A stretch of 64,000 nt of DNA from Nonomuraea angiospora (GCF_014873145.1 NZ_JADBEK010000001.1:7998001-8062000); one strand, 5' to 3'; positions 9,037-18,302 are shown, numbered from the stretch's first letter. Notes: a model not told the origin generated them from the sequence alone. Made by a program: numbers and translations.

Positions 9037-10653
9037 ATGCGCGACGACGCCACCCCCACCTCGCCTGACTCGAATGACCCCCTGGCCCTCGCCGAACTCT
9101 TCAAGGGCGGCGGCGAGCCGTGGCTGCCGCTCCTGAAGCCGGTCATCGAGGCACAACCGGCCGCCGCCACCTTCATCGGCCCGAGCCGCAGCCCCCAGGT
9201 CGTACCCGTCCGCGAACTGACCTTCCAGGCGCTCAAGCCCAACCCGCCGCACAAGTGGAAGGTCGTCGTCTTCGGGCAGAACCCGTACCCGCGGGCCGAG
9301 AGCGCCACCGGCATCGCGATGTTCGACAACACCTTCCACGACTGGGCCGACAGCACGTTCGGCAAGGTCATCACCATCCGCTGCATCATCAAGGCGGCGG
9401 CGATGTGGAAGCACGGGATCCCCAAGAAGACGCCGATCGCCGACATCCGCAAGCTCCTGAAGCAGCATGACACCGTGCAGCCGCCCGAGTGGTTCCAGGC
9501 GATGCTCACGCAGGGCGTGCTGCTGCTGAACGCGGCGCTCACCGCCAGCGGCGACGGCGCCATGGGCACCGACCAGCACACCGCGTTCTGGCGGCCCGTC
9601 GTCGAGAAGCTCGTCGAGGAGATCCTCAAGGCCAAGCAGAACGCCGACGAGGCGGATCGGGGCGTGGTGTTCGCGTGGTGGGGGGCTCACGCGCGCAGCC
9701 TGAAGGAGGTCGTACTCCGGCTCCAGAAGAAGTACCCCGAGGTGGAGGTACGGCACATCGACCACCCCAACCCCGCGGCACAGGGCGACATCTTCTGCGA
9801 CGGCAACCACTTCGCCGACGTGAACGCGGCACTCGCGGCGCTCGGCGCCGACGAGATCGACTGGCTGCCCAGCAAGGGGTGGAACAAGCTCGCGGCGCAG
9901 GGCGGCGGGGCGGACGCGGACACGGCCGACCGCATGGGGGCGTTCATCGCCTCCACGATGGAGCTGCACAAGCTCTACCTGGAACGGCTCGCCGGCGTCA
10001 AGGACGAGGGCCTGGTGCTGCCGGCGATCACCGGCGTGTTCGACACCCCGCTCATGGACTTCCGCGAGGCCGTCTCCCCGGTGGCCAAGCTGCTGTCGGG
10101 GCTGGACTGGCACACGGAGCAGTCGTACCGGTTCGGTGAGAAGCAGTCGGCCGGCGCGACCGACGGCCTGTCCGCCGACGAGATCGCGGCCCTCTACCTC
10201 TACACCTGCGAGTCGGCGTTCTACCGCCAGATCAACGCCACCCTGCGCAATCCGGACCGGACCCGCATCGTTCCGTACCTGCCTTACCTGCGACTCCTGT
10301 TCTCGGCCGTGTCGCGCCTCCCGGTCCGCAAGGAGCCGCTGTGGCGCGGGGTGTCGCTGGACCTGCGGGCGCAGTACCCGCTCGGCCGGACCGTGACGTG
10401 GTGGGGCGTGTCCTCGTGCACGTCGGAACTCGGCGTGGCCCAGGCGTTCCTCGGCCGCCGCGGCAAGCGCACCCTCTTCGAGGTGCACCCCGCCCGGGCT
10501 GTCGGCATTCGCAGCTTCTCCGCGTTCACCGGCGAGGAGGAGTACATCCTGGCGCCGGGCACCCAGCTCAAGGTGACCGACGTCAAGGCGGAGCGCGGCG
10601 GCCTGTGCACCGTGACGCTCACCGAGCTGGCCGAGCAGCAGCTGGTGGCCTGA
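9037..10653 (+). CDS. Fusion: uracil-DNA-glycosylase-like domain + R-S-E ADP-ribosyltransferase
   Basis: A 538-residue two-domain protein. Residues about 25-275 follow the family 1 UDG order: VVVFGQNPYP (77-85) for the GQDPYH loop, GVLLLNAALT (160-169), VFAWWGAHA (211-219) and HPNP (243-246) for HPSP. The usual catalytic Asp is Asn82 and the usual His after Tyr is Pro85, so glycosidic cleavage is probably weak or lost. Residues about 300-525 match an arginine-type ADP-ribosyltransferase: Arg437 in LWRGV, SSCTS (459-463) for the S-T-S strand, and FTGEEEYIL (497-505) supplying the E-x-E pair (Glu500, Glu502). Start: ATG with GGGAG upstream. It lacks a signal peptide. Inferred role: DNA-directed ADP-ribosylation, as a toxin or defence effector paired with the divergent macro protein. 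Confidence 0.82.
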   Translation: MRDDATPTSPDSNDPLALAELFKGGGEPWLPLLKPVIEAQPAAATFIGPSRSPQVVPVRELTFQALKPNPPHKWKVVVFGQNPYPRAESATGIAMFDNTFHDWADSTFGKVITIRCIIKAAAMWKHGIPKKTPIADIRKLLKQHDTVQPPEWFQAMLTQGVLLLNAALTASGDGAMGTDQHTAFWRPVVEKLVEEILKAKQNADEADRGVVFAWWGAHARSLKEVVLRLQKKYPEVEVRHIDHPNPAAQGDIFCDGNHFADVNAALAALGADEIDWLPSKGWNKLAAQGGGADADTADRMGAFIASTMELHKLYLERLAGVKDEGLVLPAITGVFDTPLMDFREAVSPVAKLLSGLDWHTEQSYRFGEKQSAGATDGLSADEIAALYLYTCESAFYRQINATLRNPDRTRIVPYLPYLRLLFSAVSRLPVRKEPLWRGVSLDLRAQYPLGRTVTWWGVSSCTSELGVAQAFLGRRGKRTLFEVHPARAVGIRSFSAFTGEEEYILAPGTQLKVTDVKAERGGLCTVTLTELAEQQLVA

Positions 10654-10713
10654 GCGCCGCCGCCCCGGAGGGCCTTGTCACCTGGCGCCGCACTTGAGGG
10701 CGCTGCCGGCACA

Positions 10714-10740
10714 GAGCCACCCGGTGGTTCCGGGTGGCTC
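10714..10740. terminator. Bidirectional terminator hairpin
   Basis: GAGCCACCCGG and CCGGGTGGCTC form a perfect 11-bp stem with a 5-nt loop, between the convergent UDG-ART gene and the secreted-protein gene. Confidence 0.8.
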
Positions 10741-10758
10741 GGAGAACGGATGGATCAG

Positions 10759-11151
10759 TTAGAACACCGTCTCGGCGTTGGCGGAGCGTACGGTCCACGG
10801 CGGCCCGCACGTGCCGCGCCCGGTGAACCGGTTCCCGGCGAAGATGATCGGGCTGGCGAACTGGTAACCGTCGGAGCAGGTCACCAGGATCCTGATGGCC
10901 CCGGTGAACACCGAGCAGTCGATGTCGATGTAGTACGCCGGGATCGGGACGCTCCGGGAGCACGAGTAGGTGGCGGCCAGCGCGGCCCCGCCGTCCTTGC
11001 CCTGGGCGTCCTTGAGCGCCGTGGTCGACTGGTCGGTGAACCCGCGTTCGGGCGCCGCCGCGGCCGAACCCGTGTGAAGCGCGACAGAGAACAGCAGCGC
11101 CGTGATCGCGGCCAGCACGCCGACGAGCATTCTTCTCGCATGTACTGCCAT
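10759..11151 (-). CDS. Small secreted protein of unknown function
   Basis: 130 residues with a classical Sec signal peptide (about 1-33: Arg-rich start, hydrophobic core, cleavage after SAAAA). The mature part is about 97 residues with four Cys (in YSCSR, IDCSV, VTCSD and GTCGP), suggesting two disulfides. No family is recognised. It is monocistronic and followed by the shared terminator. Confidence 0.75.
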   Translation of the reverse strand: MAVHARRMLVGVLAAITALLFSVALHTGSAAAAPERGFTDQSTTALKDAQGKDGGAALAATYSCSRSVPIPAYYIDIDCSVFTGAIRILVTCSDGYQFASPIIFAGNRFTGRGTCGPPWTVRSANAETVF

Positions 11152-11304
11152 GTGATCGAACCTTTCGCTGGATTTCCCTTTCGGCCCGGCCGAGCCTTAC
11201 CAGTGCTACTTTCGCCAAGCCAGGAACGCCGGTCATCGTCACTTCACGAGAAGCTCGCCAGGGCGCCGGGCGGGCGTTTGTCACTGATGTCAAAATGAGC
11301 CTCG

Positions 11305-12489
11305 TCAGGCAAAGCCGTGCTCGTTCCACGCGCCTGCCAGCAGCCGGGTGACGGTGGTGCTCAGCACCCGGACGCCGTGCGTGGAGCCCGGCTCGATCCC
11401 CACCAGCTCCCGCACCCGCCGCAGCCGATAGTCGAGCGTGCGCGGATGGATGTGCAGCGATTCGGCCGTACGCAGCCGGTTCATGTCGTTGCGGTAGTAG
11501 GCGTCCAGTGTGGGCACCAGGTCGGGCCCGTCGCCGAGCCGCCGCGCCGTCTCCCGCAACCACTGGTCCACCTGCGGCGTCTCCACCGCGCCCAGCTCCG
11601 CGAACACGTCGGCCACCCCGTACGGCCGGCGCGGCACCCGCTCGATCGGCGCCACCCGGCTGACCTTCCGCGCCAGCGCGGCCGCCTGGACCAGCGCGCG
11701 GCGGCGCCCGTGGGCGGTGCCGACCGAGCACGGCCGCCCCACGGCCTCGGCGACCGTCCGCGCCAGCGCCAGCCCGGCCCTCTCGGCCGCCGCCCGGTGC
11801 TCCGGCCCTGTCCCGTGATACGGCACCAGCGCCACGAACTCGTCCGGTTCCTGCCACCCGAACGGCAGGCGGTGCCGCTGCAACAGGGTGCCCACGACCT
11901 CCTCCCGGCACTGCTCCGGCGGCTCCGTGGCCACCCGCACCACCGTGACCAGATAATGCTCGGTCACCGGCACCCCGAGGCTGCCGGCCAGCTCGCCGGC
12001 CATCGGGTCGTCGTGCAGCACCATGGTGGCCAGCAGGTGGACGCGCGAGGCCGTCGGCAGGAACCGCTCGTACCCCCGGAAGTAGCCGCGGGTGTAGACG
12101 GCCTGCGCCGCCGTGCCCTGCCCGGCCAGCCAGTCGATCATGCGCATCGTGTCGGTCAGATCCCCGGGTCCGGCCGCCTCGGAGATCTCTCGCAGCGTGA
12201 AGGCGGCGTGCAGCGCGAGCGCGCCGCGCTGGCAGCCCGGCGCCACGCCCTGCGTGCCGCGCTGCTCGCCGACCGACTCGATGAAGGCCAGGTCGCTGTC
12301 CAGCAGCGGCTCGCCGGAGGCGGCCAGCTCGGCTGTCCGGCGCCGTACGACGACCGCGAACTCCATCATCGAGGCCCGCGATCCGGACTCGATCGCCTGG
12401 AAACCGGCGATCTCGCCGACGCAGGCGTCCACCACCCTCCTCGCGTTGTCGTCGGCCCGGCGTTCGAGCATGCCGAAGAGGTTTCCCAT
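11305..12489 (-). CDS. PucR/CdaR-type transcriptional regulator
   Basis: 394 residues. The C-terminal PucR-type helix-turn-helix is clear (LDAYYRNDMNRLRTAESLHIHPRTLDYRLRRV in overall pattern, about 325-360, spanning the HPRTLDYRLRR motif). The central part resembles the degenerate GGDEF-like domain of this family and the N-terminus is a helical sensor region. PucR proteins often control catabolic genes, but no obvious target lies beside it. It appears to be a single-gene unit. Confidence 0.82.
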   Translation of the reverse strand: MGNLFGMLERRADDNARRVVDACVGEIAGFQAIESGSRASMMEFAVVVRRRTAELAASGEPLLDSDLAFIESVGEQRGTQGVAPGCQRGALALHAAFTLREISEAAGPGDLTDTMRMIDWLAGQGTAAQAVYTRGYFRGYERFLPTASRVHLLATMVLHDDPMAGELAGSLGVPVTEHYLVTVVRVATEPPEQCREEVVGTLLQRHRLPFGWQEPDEFVALVPYHGTGPEHRAAAERAGLALARTVAEAVGRPCSVGTAHGRRRALVQAAALARKVSRVAPIERVPRRPYGVADVFAELGAVETPQVDQWLRETARRLGDGPDLVPTLDAYYRNDMNRLRTAESLHIHPRTLDYRLRRVRELVGIEPGSTHGVRVLSTTVTRLLAGAWNEHGFA

Positions 12490-12654
12490 GTCGAATTCTC
12501 CCCGTGACGTCGCCGTCGTTCATGACTCCCTGAAACGCTTCGCCGGCGGGGTGGGCTCGTATCAGAGAGCTTTTCGGCGGTTTCCGTCAGCCCTTGGAAA
12601 GGGGCGCGTGGCCAGGTGTGAAAGGGACACCACTGGATTTCGGGCGTGAAAGTT

Positions 12655-13599
12655 TCAAGCTCGGACGGTCGATCGGTCTGCCAGGATGCGGTCCAGAGTG
12701 CGCCGGCCCATCCGGCACATGGGCGGGTTGGTCCTGACGTAGTACCAGACGAGGCCCATCGCCTGGATGAAGGCCCACGCCTTGCCGCGCTCCCATTCGA
12801 GGTCGTCGCACGCGAGGTGCAGACGGAGCACCTGCCGCGGCCCGGCCTCCAGCAGGTGCCAGGCGCTCACGAGATCCAGGGCGGGGTCGGCCGGTCCGAA
12901 GCCGCCGACGTCGAGAACCCCGGCCAGCCGGCCGGCGGACACGAGCACGTTGCCCGGAATGAGATCGCTGTGGGTCATCACGTCGGCGTCCTCGCGCGGC
13001 AGGCTCCGCAGGTCTTCCCACAGCCGGCGAAGCCGGGGAACGTCGAGGAGCTGCTCGCTGTGCTCGAAACACGTCTCCATCCACGCGTCATGGGCCTTGA
13101 GGTCGCCTCCCCGGCCTTTGCCGGCGAACGTACGGCCACGCGTGTCGATCGTGCGCAGGTCATGGATGAGATCGGCCAGGTCGTGGGCGAACGCGACCGA
13201 TTCGCCCGGGTCCTCATCGGTGGCGACGGCACCGGGCAGCCAGGTCTGCACCGACCATGGAAGCGGGTATCCCGGGCCGGGCTCGCCGAGCGCGACCGGC
13301 TCGGGCGTGGGAAAGCGCGTGCGACCTGCCAGCTCGCGGGCGGCTTCCGCTTCGGACTCCAGCCAGTCGCGGATCGAGTCGACCTGCCCGGCCTGCAGGG
13401 GGAACCGAGCCGCGAAGCGGTCGCCGATGCGGAAGATGGCGTTGACCGTCCCATGGGCCGCGATGCCGGTGATCGGCAGGCCCCGCCACTCAGGGAACTG
13501 TTCGTCCACCAAGGCGCGTACTGTCTCCGGCGACACCGTCAGCTGGTTGGCGTGCATATCCACGCTGGCAGCGTTCCGCGTCCCCGCCTGCTCCCGCAA
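12655..13599 (-). CDS. Aminoglycoside/macrolide phosphotransferase-like kinase
   Basis: Up to 314 residues of the APH fold, which transfers phosphate from ATP to a small-molecule hydroxyl. The catalytic loop is THSDLIPGNVL, with Asp as base and Asn as metal ligand, and the metal-binding motif is LDVGGFGPADP. The longest frame starts at TTG (13599); GTG at 13563 or ATG at 13557 are equally possible, as none has a strong ribosome site. It follows the SARP-type regulator by 33 bp on the same strand, so it is probably in one transcript. Substrate, and whether it gives resistance, cannot be told from sequence. Confidence 0.8.
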   Translation of the reverse strand: MREQAGTRNAASVDMHANQLTVSPETVRALVDEQFPEWRGLPITGIAAHGTVNAIFRIGDRFAARFPLQAGQVDSIRDWLESEAEAARELAGRTRFPTPEPVALGEPGPGYPLPWSVQTWLPGAVATDEDPGESVAFAHDLADLIHDLRTIDTRGRTFAGKGRGGDLKAHDAWMETCFEHSEQLLDVPRLRRLWEDLRSLPREDADVMTHSDLIPGNVLVSAGRLAGVLDVGGFGPADPALDLVSAWHLLEAGPRQVLRLHLACDDLEWERGKAWAFIQAMGLVWYYVRTNPPMCRMGRRTLDRILADRSTVRA

Positions 13600-13632
13600 C
13601 GCCTTTTCCGCCCGGGAAGCGGCGGGCGTCGT

Positions 13633-16600
13633 TCAGGAAGCGAGCATGCTCTCGGCCAGCTCGCGCCAATCCCGCCGCGCACCGTCCCGAGTCGCCTCCG
13701 CGAACAGGGTCTCACCGAGGCGATCACGCGTGTCCTCGGCGATCCTGGAAGCGTCCGGCAGCGAACGGTCCGGCGTACCGCGCACGCTGTCGCTCGCCCC
13801 GAGCAATCGCGCGGCCTGCTCGTACTCTCCCTGGCGCAGCGCGAGGTCCGCGATCCCGATCAGCACCTCGGCGATCGCCGGTGGATACGCCTGCTCGACA
13901 GCCGCGCGGAACGCCTCCGTCCGATGCGCGCGGGACTGCTCGAGATCCTCGGTGAGGTAGCCGTACTGGTCCATCGTCTTGGCCCGGATGGACCCGATCT
14001 TGTCCGCCTCGCCCAGCACGGCCCGCACCGTGGCCAGGTGCTCGTGCGCCTGCTCCGGCTCGCCGCGCCAGCGCGCCAGCTCAGCCCTGGAAAGCGCCAG
14101 CTCGGCGAGCGCGTCCGGCCACGCGATCCCGCCCGCGCACCGCTGCGCCTCTGCCGTGGCGGACGCGCTGGATCGCTCGTCGCCGAGCAGCCAGTACAGC
14201 TGAGCCTGCCGCGCCCGCAGGCCGATCACGTCCTCGGTCGCGCCTATCTCGGTCATCGCCACGGCCGCGTCCTCGTAGTGCTCACACGCGCGGGTGAACT
14301 CGCCGCGCATGGCGAGCCGATCGGCCAGGAAGGTCAGCGCCAACGAGATCCCCCACCGGTCACCCAGCGCGCGGAACTCGGAAAGGGCGATCTTCGCGTC
14401 GGCGTCCACGTCGGTCTCGTCACCGCCGAGCGTGAGCCGGAACCGGCCACGGGTGAGCCTGGCCTGCGCGCGCACCCATGGATCGTCGTCGGTGATGAGC
14501 GGCTCCAACGCGGGCAGGAACTCCGCCGGGCCCTGCAGAATCCGCTCCAGCAGCGCGACGAACCCGAGCAGCGGATGGCGATACCCGCTGCGCTGGGACA
14601 ACCGGTACGCCTCCTGGATCCACTCCCGCGCATGATACTGATCGCCGCCGACCCCGGAGCTCAGGAAGATCGTCACGATCAGGCACGCCAGTGCCCGCAC
14701 CTCATCGGACACCTCACCGGGCAGCGAGGCCGCCGCGATGCTCAACTCGGCGCCCTCGGCCCTGTGCCTGCCGAAGTAGTACCAGCCCGCGGCCCCGACC
14801 AGCCGCATCGCCTCCTGGGCCCATCCCTCGGCGATCGCCCCGCGCAGGGCCGCGCTGATGTTGTCGTGCTCGGCCTCGAGCGTGGACAGCCATTCCAGTT
14901 GCTCGGCCCGACGCAGGTGCGGATCGGCCGTCTCGGCCAGCTCGGTGAAGTACGCGAGGTGCGCCCGGCGCGCCGGCTCGGTCTCCCCGGCTTCGGCGAG
15001 CCGGTGCGCCGCGTACTCCCTGATGGTGTTGAGCATCCGGTAACGCGGCGTGTCCTCGCCGTCGGCGAGCAGCAGCGACTTCTCCATCAACGCGGTGAGC
15101 ACGTCGAACACCTGCTCCCCGGCGAACACCTCGCCCCCGCACACCCGTTCGGCCGCCTCCAGGCTCGCCCCGCCGCTCGTGCCGCCGGAGAACACCGACA
15201 GCCGCCGCAGCACGCCACGTTCGGCCTCGGTCAACAGGTCCCAGCTGTAGTCCACGACCGCGCGCAGCGTTTTGTGCCGGGAGAGCGCCGTACGGCTGCC
15301 GCCGGTCAACAGACGGAAACGGTCATCGAGCCCGCGTGCCAGCTGATCGACGGACATGGTACGCAGCCGTGCCGCGGCCAGCTCGATCGCCAGCGGCATG
15401 CCGTCCAGCGCCCGGCAGATCCGCGCCATGGTCGACAAGGTGTGCGCGTCGGAGCCGATGTCCTTGCGCACCAGGCCCGCGCGGTCGCGCAGCAGCCGCA
15501 CCGCGGACGACGACCCGACCTCGGAGGGGTCGGCTCCCTCCGCGGGCAGCGCGAGCGGCTCGACCCCCCACAGCACTTCCCCGAAGATGCCGAGCGGTTC
15601 CCTGCTCGTGGCCAGGATCCGCAACCTCCGGCACTCTCCCAGGAGCCGATCCGCGAAGGCCGCGGCCGCCTCGATCACGTGCTCGCAGTTGTCCAGGATC
15701 AGCAGCATCGTGCGCTCCCGGAGCGCGGTGATGAGCCGATCCATCGGGTCCCCGGCCCGCGCACCGCCGAGCAGGGCCTGGTCACGCAGGCCGATCGCGG
15801 TAAGGACGGCCTGCGCCAGCTCACCGCCCGCCCCCACCGAGGCCAGCTCGACCAGCCACGCCCCATCCGGCAGCTCGGTGAGCATCGTCCGCGCGGTCTC
15901 CGTGGCCAGCCTGGTCTTGCCCGAACCGCCCGCCCCCGTCAAGGTGACCAGCCGGTGCTTGACGGCCAGGTCGGCGACCGCCGAAATGTCATCGTCCTTG
16001 CCGACGAAACTCGTCAGCTCGGCGCGCAGGTTCGTCCTGCGGTTGTCCGCCCGCTCGCCCAGCTCGCCACGGAGCAACGCGGTGTGCAGCGCGGAGAGCT
16101 CGGCCGACGGATCGGCGCCCAGCTCCTCGGCGAGCCGCTCGCGCGTCCGCTGGTACAGGGTCAACGCCTCGTTCCCACGCCCCGCCTCGGCGAGCGCCCG
16201 CATCAACGCCGCCACGAACCCCTCCCGCAGCGGGTACGTGGCAACCAGGTCGGTCAGCTCGGAGACCAGCTCCGAGCCCTGGCCGAGGCGGATGTCGGCA
16301 TCCACCCGGTCCCCGAGCGCGGCGACGTAGAGCTCGTTCAGACGCGTGACCGCGGCGTCGAACGCATCGCTGCCTTGCAGCGCGATGTCCGCCATGGCCG
16401 TACCACGCCACAATGCCAGGGCCGAGCGCAGCAGCTCCGCCCGCGCCGCAGGCTCGGCGGCCCGGGCCTGACCGACCAGGTGCTCGAACCGGGACACGTC
16501 CACGGCGTCAGCAGCCAGGGCCAGCCGATATCCGCCGGAATCCGCCTCGATCACCCCGGTCGGCAACACCCTGCGCAGCCTGGACACCAACGCCTGCAAG

Positions 16601-16785
16601 GCATTCACTTCGTCGGCGGGCGGCTCTTCCCCCCAGATCCAGTCCACCAGCCTCGTACGCGTGACGATCCGGCCAGGTTCGAGAGCGAGCGCCGCCAGCA
16701 GTGCGCGCAGCCGAATCCCCGGAACCTCCACCACGGCCCCGTCATGGTTCCGGACCTCGAAGGGCCCGAGCAATCCGACTCGCAT
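13633..16785 (-). CDS. AfsR/SARP-type regulator with NB-ARC and TPR domains
   Basis: A 1,050-residue STAND regulator. N-terminus: OmpR-like winged helix (MRVGLLGPFEVRNHDGAVVE, then RLVDWIWGEEPPADEVNALQ). Next is the bacterial transcriptional activation (BTAD) domain (about 95-245). The NB-ARC ATPase follows, with Walker A as TGAGGSGKTRLA near residue 290 and Walker B-like MLLILDNCEHV. The C-terminal third is helical TPR-like repeats. Such proteins activate antibiotic or morphogenesis genes. No biosynthetic cluster is visible here; the only nearby partner is the phosphotransferase gene downstream. Confidence 0.92.
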   Translation of the reverse strand: MRVGLLGPFEVRNHDGAVVEVPGIRLRALLAALALEPGRIVTRTRLVDWIWGEEPPADEVNALQALVSRLRRVLPTGVIEADSGGYRLALAADAVDVSRFEHLVGQARAAEPAARAELLRSALALWRGTAMADIALQGSDAFDAAVTRLNELYVAALGDRVDADIRLGQGSELVSELTDLVATYPLREGFVAALMRALAEAGRGNEALTLYQRTRERLAEELGADPSAELSALHTALLRGELGERADNRRTNLRAELTSFVGKDDDISAVADLAVKHRLVTLTGAGGSGKTRLATETARTMLTELPDGAWLVELASVGAGGELAQAVLTAIGLRDQALLGGARAGDPMDRLITALRERTMLLILDNCEHVIEAAAAFADRLLGECRRLRILATSREPLGIFGEVLWGVEPLALPAEGADPSEVGSSSAVRLLRDRAGLVRKDIGSDAHTLSTMARICRALDGMPLAIELAAARLRTMSVDQLARGLDDRFRLLTGGSRTALSRHKTLRAVVDYSWDLLTEAERGVLRRLSVFSGGTSGGASLEAAERVCGGEVFAGEQVFDVLTALMEKSLLLADGEDTPRYRMLNTIREYAAHRLAEAGETEPARRAHLAYFTELAETADPHLRRAEQLEWLSTLEAEHDNISAALRGAIAEGWAQEAMRLVGAAGWYYFGRHRAEGAELSIAAASLPGEVSDEVRALACLIVTIFLSSGVGGDQYHAREWIQEAYRLSQRSGYRHPLLGFVALLERILQGPAEFLPALEPLITDDDPWVRAQARLTRGRFRLTLGGDETDVDADAKIALSEFRALGDRWGISLALTFLADRLAMRGEFTRACEHYEDAAVAMTEIGATEDVIGLRARQAQLYWLLGDERSSASATAEAQRCAGGIAWPDALAELALSRAELARWRGEPEQAHEHLATVRAVLGEADKIGSIRAKTMDQYGYLTEDLEQSRAHRTEAFRAAVEQAYPPAIAEVLIGIADLALRQGEYEQAARLLGASDSVRGTPDRSLPDASRIAEDTRDRLGETLFAEATRDGARRDWRELAESMLAS

Positions 16786-16991
16786 ATCGGTAATTGTGCC
16801 GAACCGTGGCGACGACTACGCCACTGCGTGCATTCCGCAAACACCCCTGACCTTCGTCGAGCCGTCATCGCAGGTCGGGCGAACGCGTGGGATCGTCGGC
16901 GAACGCTACGGCAACTCGTGCGGCTTCGGGAGGCTGGGTTATCGCCTCGATCGGGAGGTGTACCGCTGGGAGACCGGCGGTACGGCCGGTC

Positions 16992-17162
16992 TCACGTCGT
17001 GCTTCTGCTGAGCTTGCCGCGCTTCGACTTCTTGAACTTCGCGGGCGACCCGCTTGCGACGTTCTGAGCTGTCAGCCCCGGCGGGTGGACCAGGCTCAGG
17101 AGGACGCCGATCTGGGCGGGCGACAGCGGCATGCCGCTGAGCAGCTCTTTCATAGGGATCAT
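16992..17162 (-). CDS. Possible 56-residue basic small protein
   Basis: An open frame starting ATG (17162; a second ATG lies at 17153) and ending TGA, 56 residues, with strongly GC-biased third codon positions as in real genes here. It begins with a hydrophobic helix-like part (KELLSGMPLSPAQIGVLLSL) and ends in a Lys/Arg-rich tail (KFKKSKRGKLSRS). No strong ribosome site is seen. It is divergent from the LysR gene. No family recognised. Confidence 0.4.
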   Translation of the reverse strand: MIPMKELLSGMPLSPAQIGVLLSLVHPPGLTAQNVASGSPAKFKKSKRGKLSRSTT

Positions 17163-17246
17163 GGATCCAGCCTGACGGAGATTGCGACGCCGGGTCCAAC
17201 ACCGGAAAGGCCGGGATTAACGCGGATCTGTTGTTAATGTTGCCGC

Positions 17247-18248
17247 GTGGACCTGCATCCCCGGCTGCTCAGGGTGTTCGTGACCGTCGCCGAGGAGCTG
17301 CACTTCGGCCGCGCCGCGGCCCGCCTGTACGTGGCCCAGCAGGCGCTCAGCCGCGACGTCCGGCGGCTGGAGGACCAGCTCGGGCAGGCGCTGTTCACCA
17401 GGTCCACCCGCCGCGTGGAGCTGACCCCGGCGGGAGCGCGCCTGCTGCCCGGGGCCAGACGGCTGCTCGCGCTGCATGACGAGCTGGTCGCGGAGGTCTC
17501 CAGCGCTCGGGGGCCGCTGCTCGTGGACGTCAACATGCAGGGGCACGAGCCGCCGCGACCGCTGGTCAGGGCCAGGGAGCTGGCGCCGGGCGTGGAGATC
17601 CTCGCCCGCTTCCACGGCGGGCTGGCCTCCGGGGCCGCCGCCATGCGGGAGGGGCGTCTCGACGTGTCGTTCGGCCGGTTCGCCGGACTGCCCGCTTCCG
17701 TGCGCAAGGGGCTGGTCCAGGTGCCCGTACGGCTGGATCCGCTCGCCGTACTGGTGCCCGAGGAGCATCCGCTGGCCGCGCTCGAGGAGGTGCCGCTCGG
17801 CGTGCTGGCCGATTTCCCGCTGGACGCCATGGCAGGCAACCCCGCCACCACCGAGTGGACCGACCTTGGTGAGCGCCTGGCGGAGGAGTTCGGGCTCACC
17901 CCGGCCACGCCACACGCGCCGCCGGTCGGCACCCACGAGATGGGCCTCTACCTGCAACGGCACCGCGAGCCCGTGCTGGCCACGGCGAAGGTCGGCGGAA
18001 TCCCCGGCGCCGTGGTGCGGCCTCTGATCGATCCCGTGCCGCTCGCCCTGGAGAACCTCGTCTTCCCCGAGGGCCTGCGGCATCCGGGTCTCGACGCGCT
18101 GCTCCAGGCCGTGACGGAGATCAGAAGCGCGGAACGCTGGCTCCGCCGGCCGCCGCACTCCTGGCTGCCCGAGGCCGACGAGGCGCTGCTGAGGCAGCCG
18201 GGACATGGTCAGGGGGACGGCGTCTCTGGGGCGGGACGAGGTCCGTGA
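17247..18248 (+). CDS. LysR-family transcriptional regulator
   Basis: 333 residues starting at GTG. N-terminal winged helix-turn-helix is canonical (LLRVFVTVAEELHFGRAAARL, then LSRDVRRLEDQLGQALFTRS, broken by YVAQQA). The effector-binding periplasmic-fold domain covers about 90-300. The last 25 residues are low-complexity. LysR proteins usually control a divergent neighbour, here only the small 56-residue frame. Effector unknown. Confidence 0.88.
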   Translation: MDLHPRLLRVFVTVAEELHFGRAAARLYVAQQALSRDVRRLEDQLGQALFTRSTRRVELTPAGARLLPGARRLLALHDELVAEVSSARGPLLVDVNMQGHEPPRPLVRARELAPGVEILARFHGGLASGAAAMREGRLDVSFGRFAGLPASVRKGLVQVPVRLDPLAVLVPEEHPLAALEEVPLGVLADFPLDAMAGNPATTEWTDLGERLAEEFGLTPATPHAPPVGTHEMGLYLQRHREPVLATAKVGGIPGAVVRPLIDPVPLALENLVFPEGLRHPGLDALLQAVTEIRSAERWLRRPPHSWLPEADEALLRQPGHGQGDGVSGAGRGP

Positions 18249-18302
18249 CGGTGGTCGACATGACCGAGGCGAGCCGCAACGACGTGGACGGGCACGCCCG
18301 TC

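Noticed and set aside
16661..17011. Plus-strand frame ending TGGTAGLTSCFC, which looks like a lanthipeptide or linaridin core
   Set aside because: It begins inside and antisense to the SARP gene, has no leader-like features and no modifying enzymes nearby.
12646..17067. A plus-strand open frame of about 1,470 codons
   Set aside because: It is antisense to the SARP regulator and phosphotransferase, has no domain-like text and is rich in Arg, Gln and His, typical of mirror frames in high-GC DNA.
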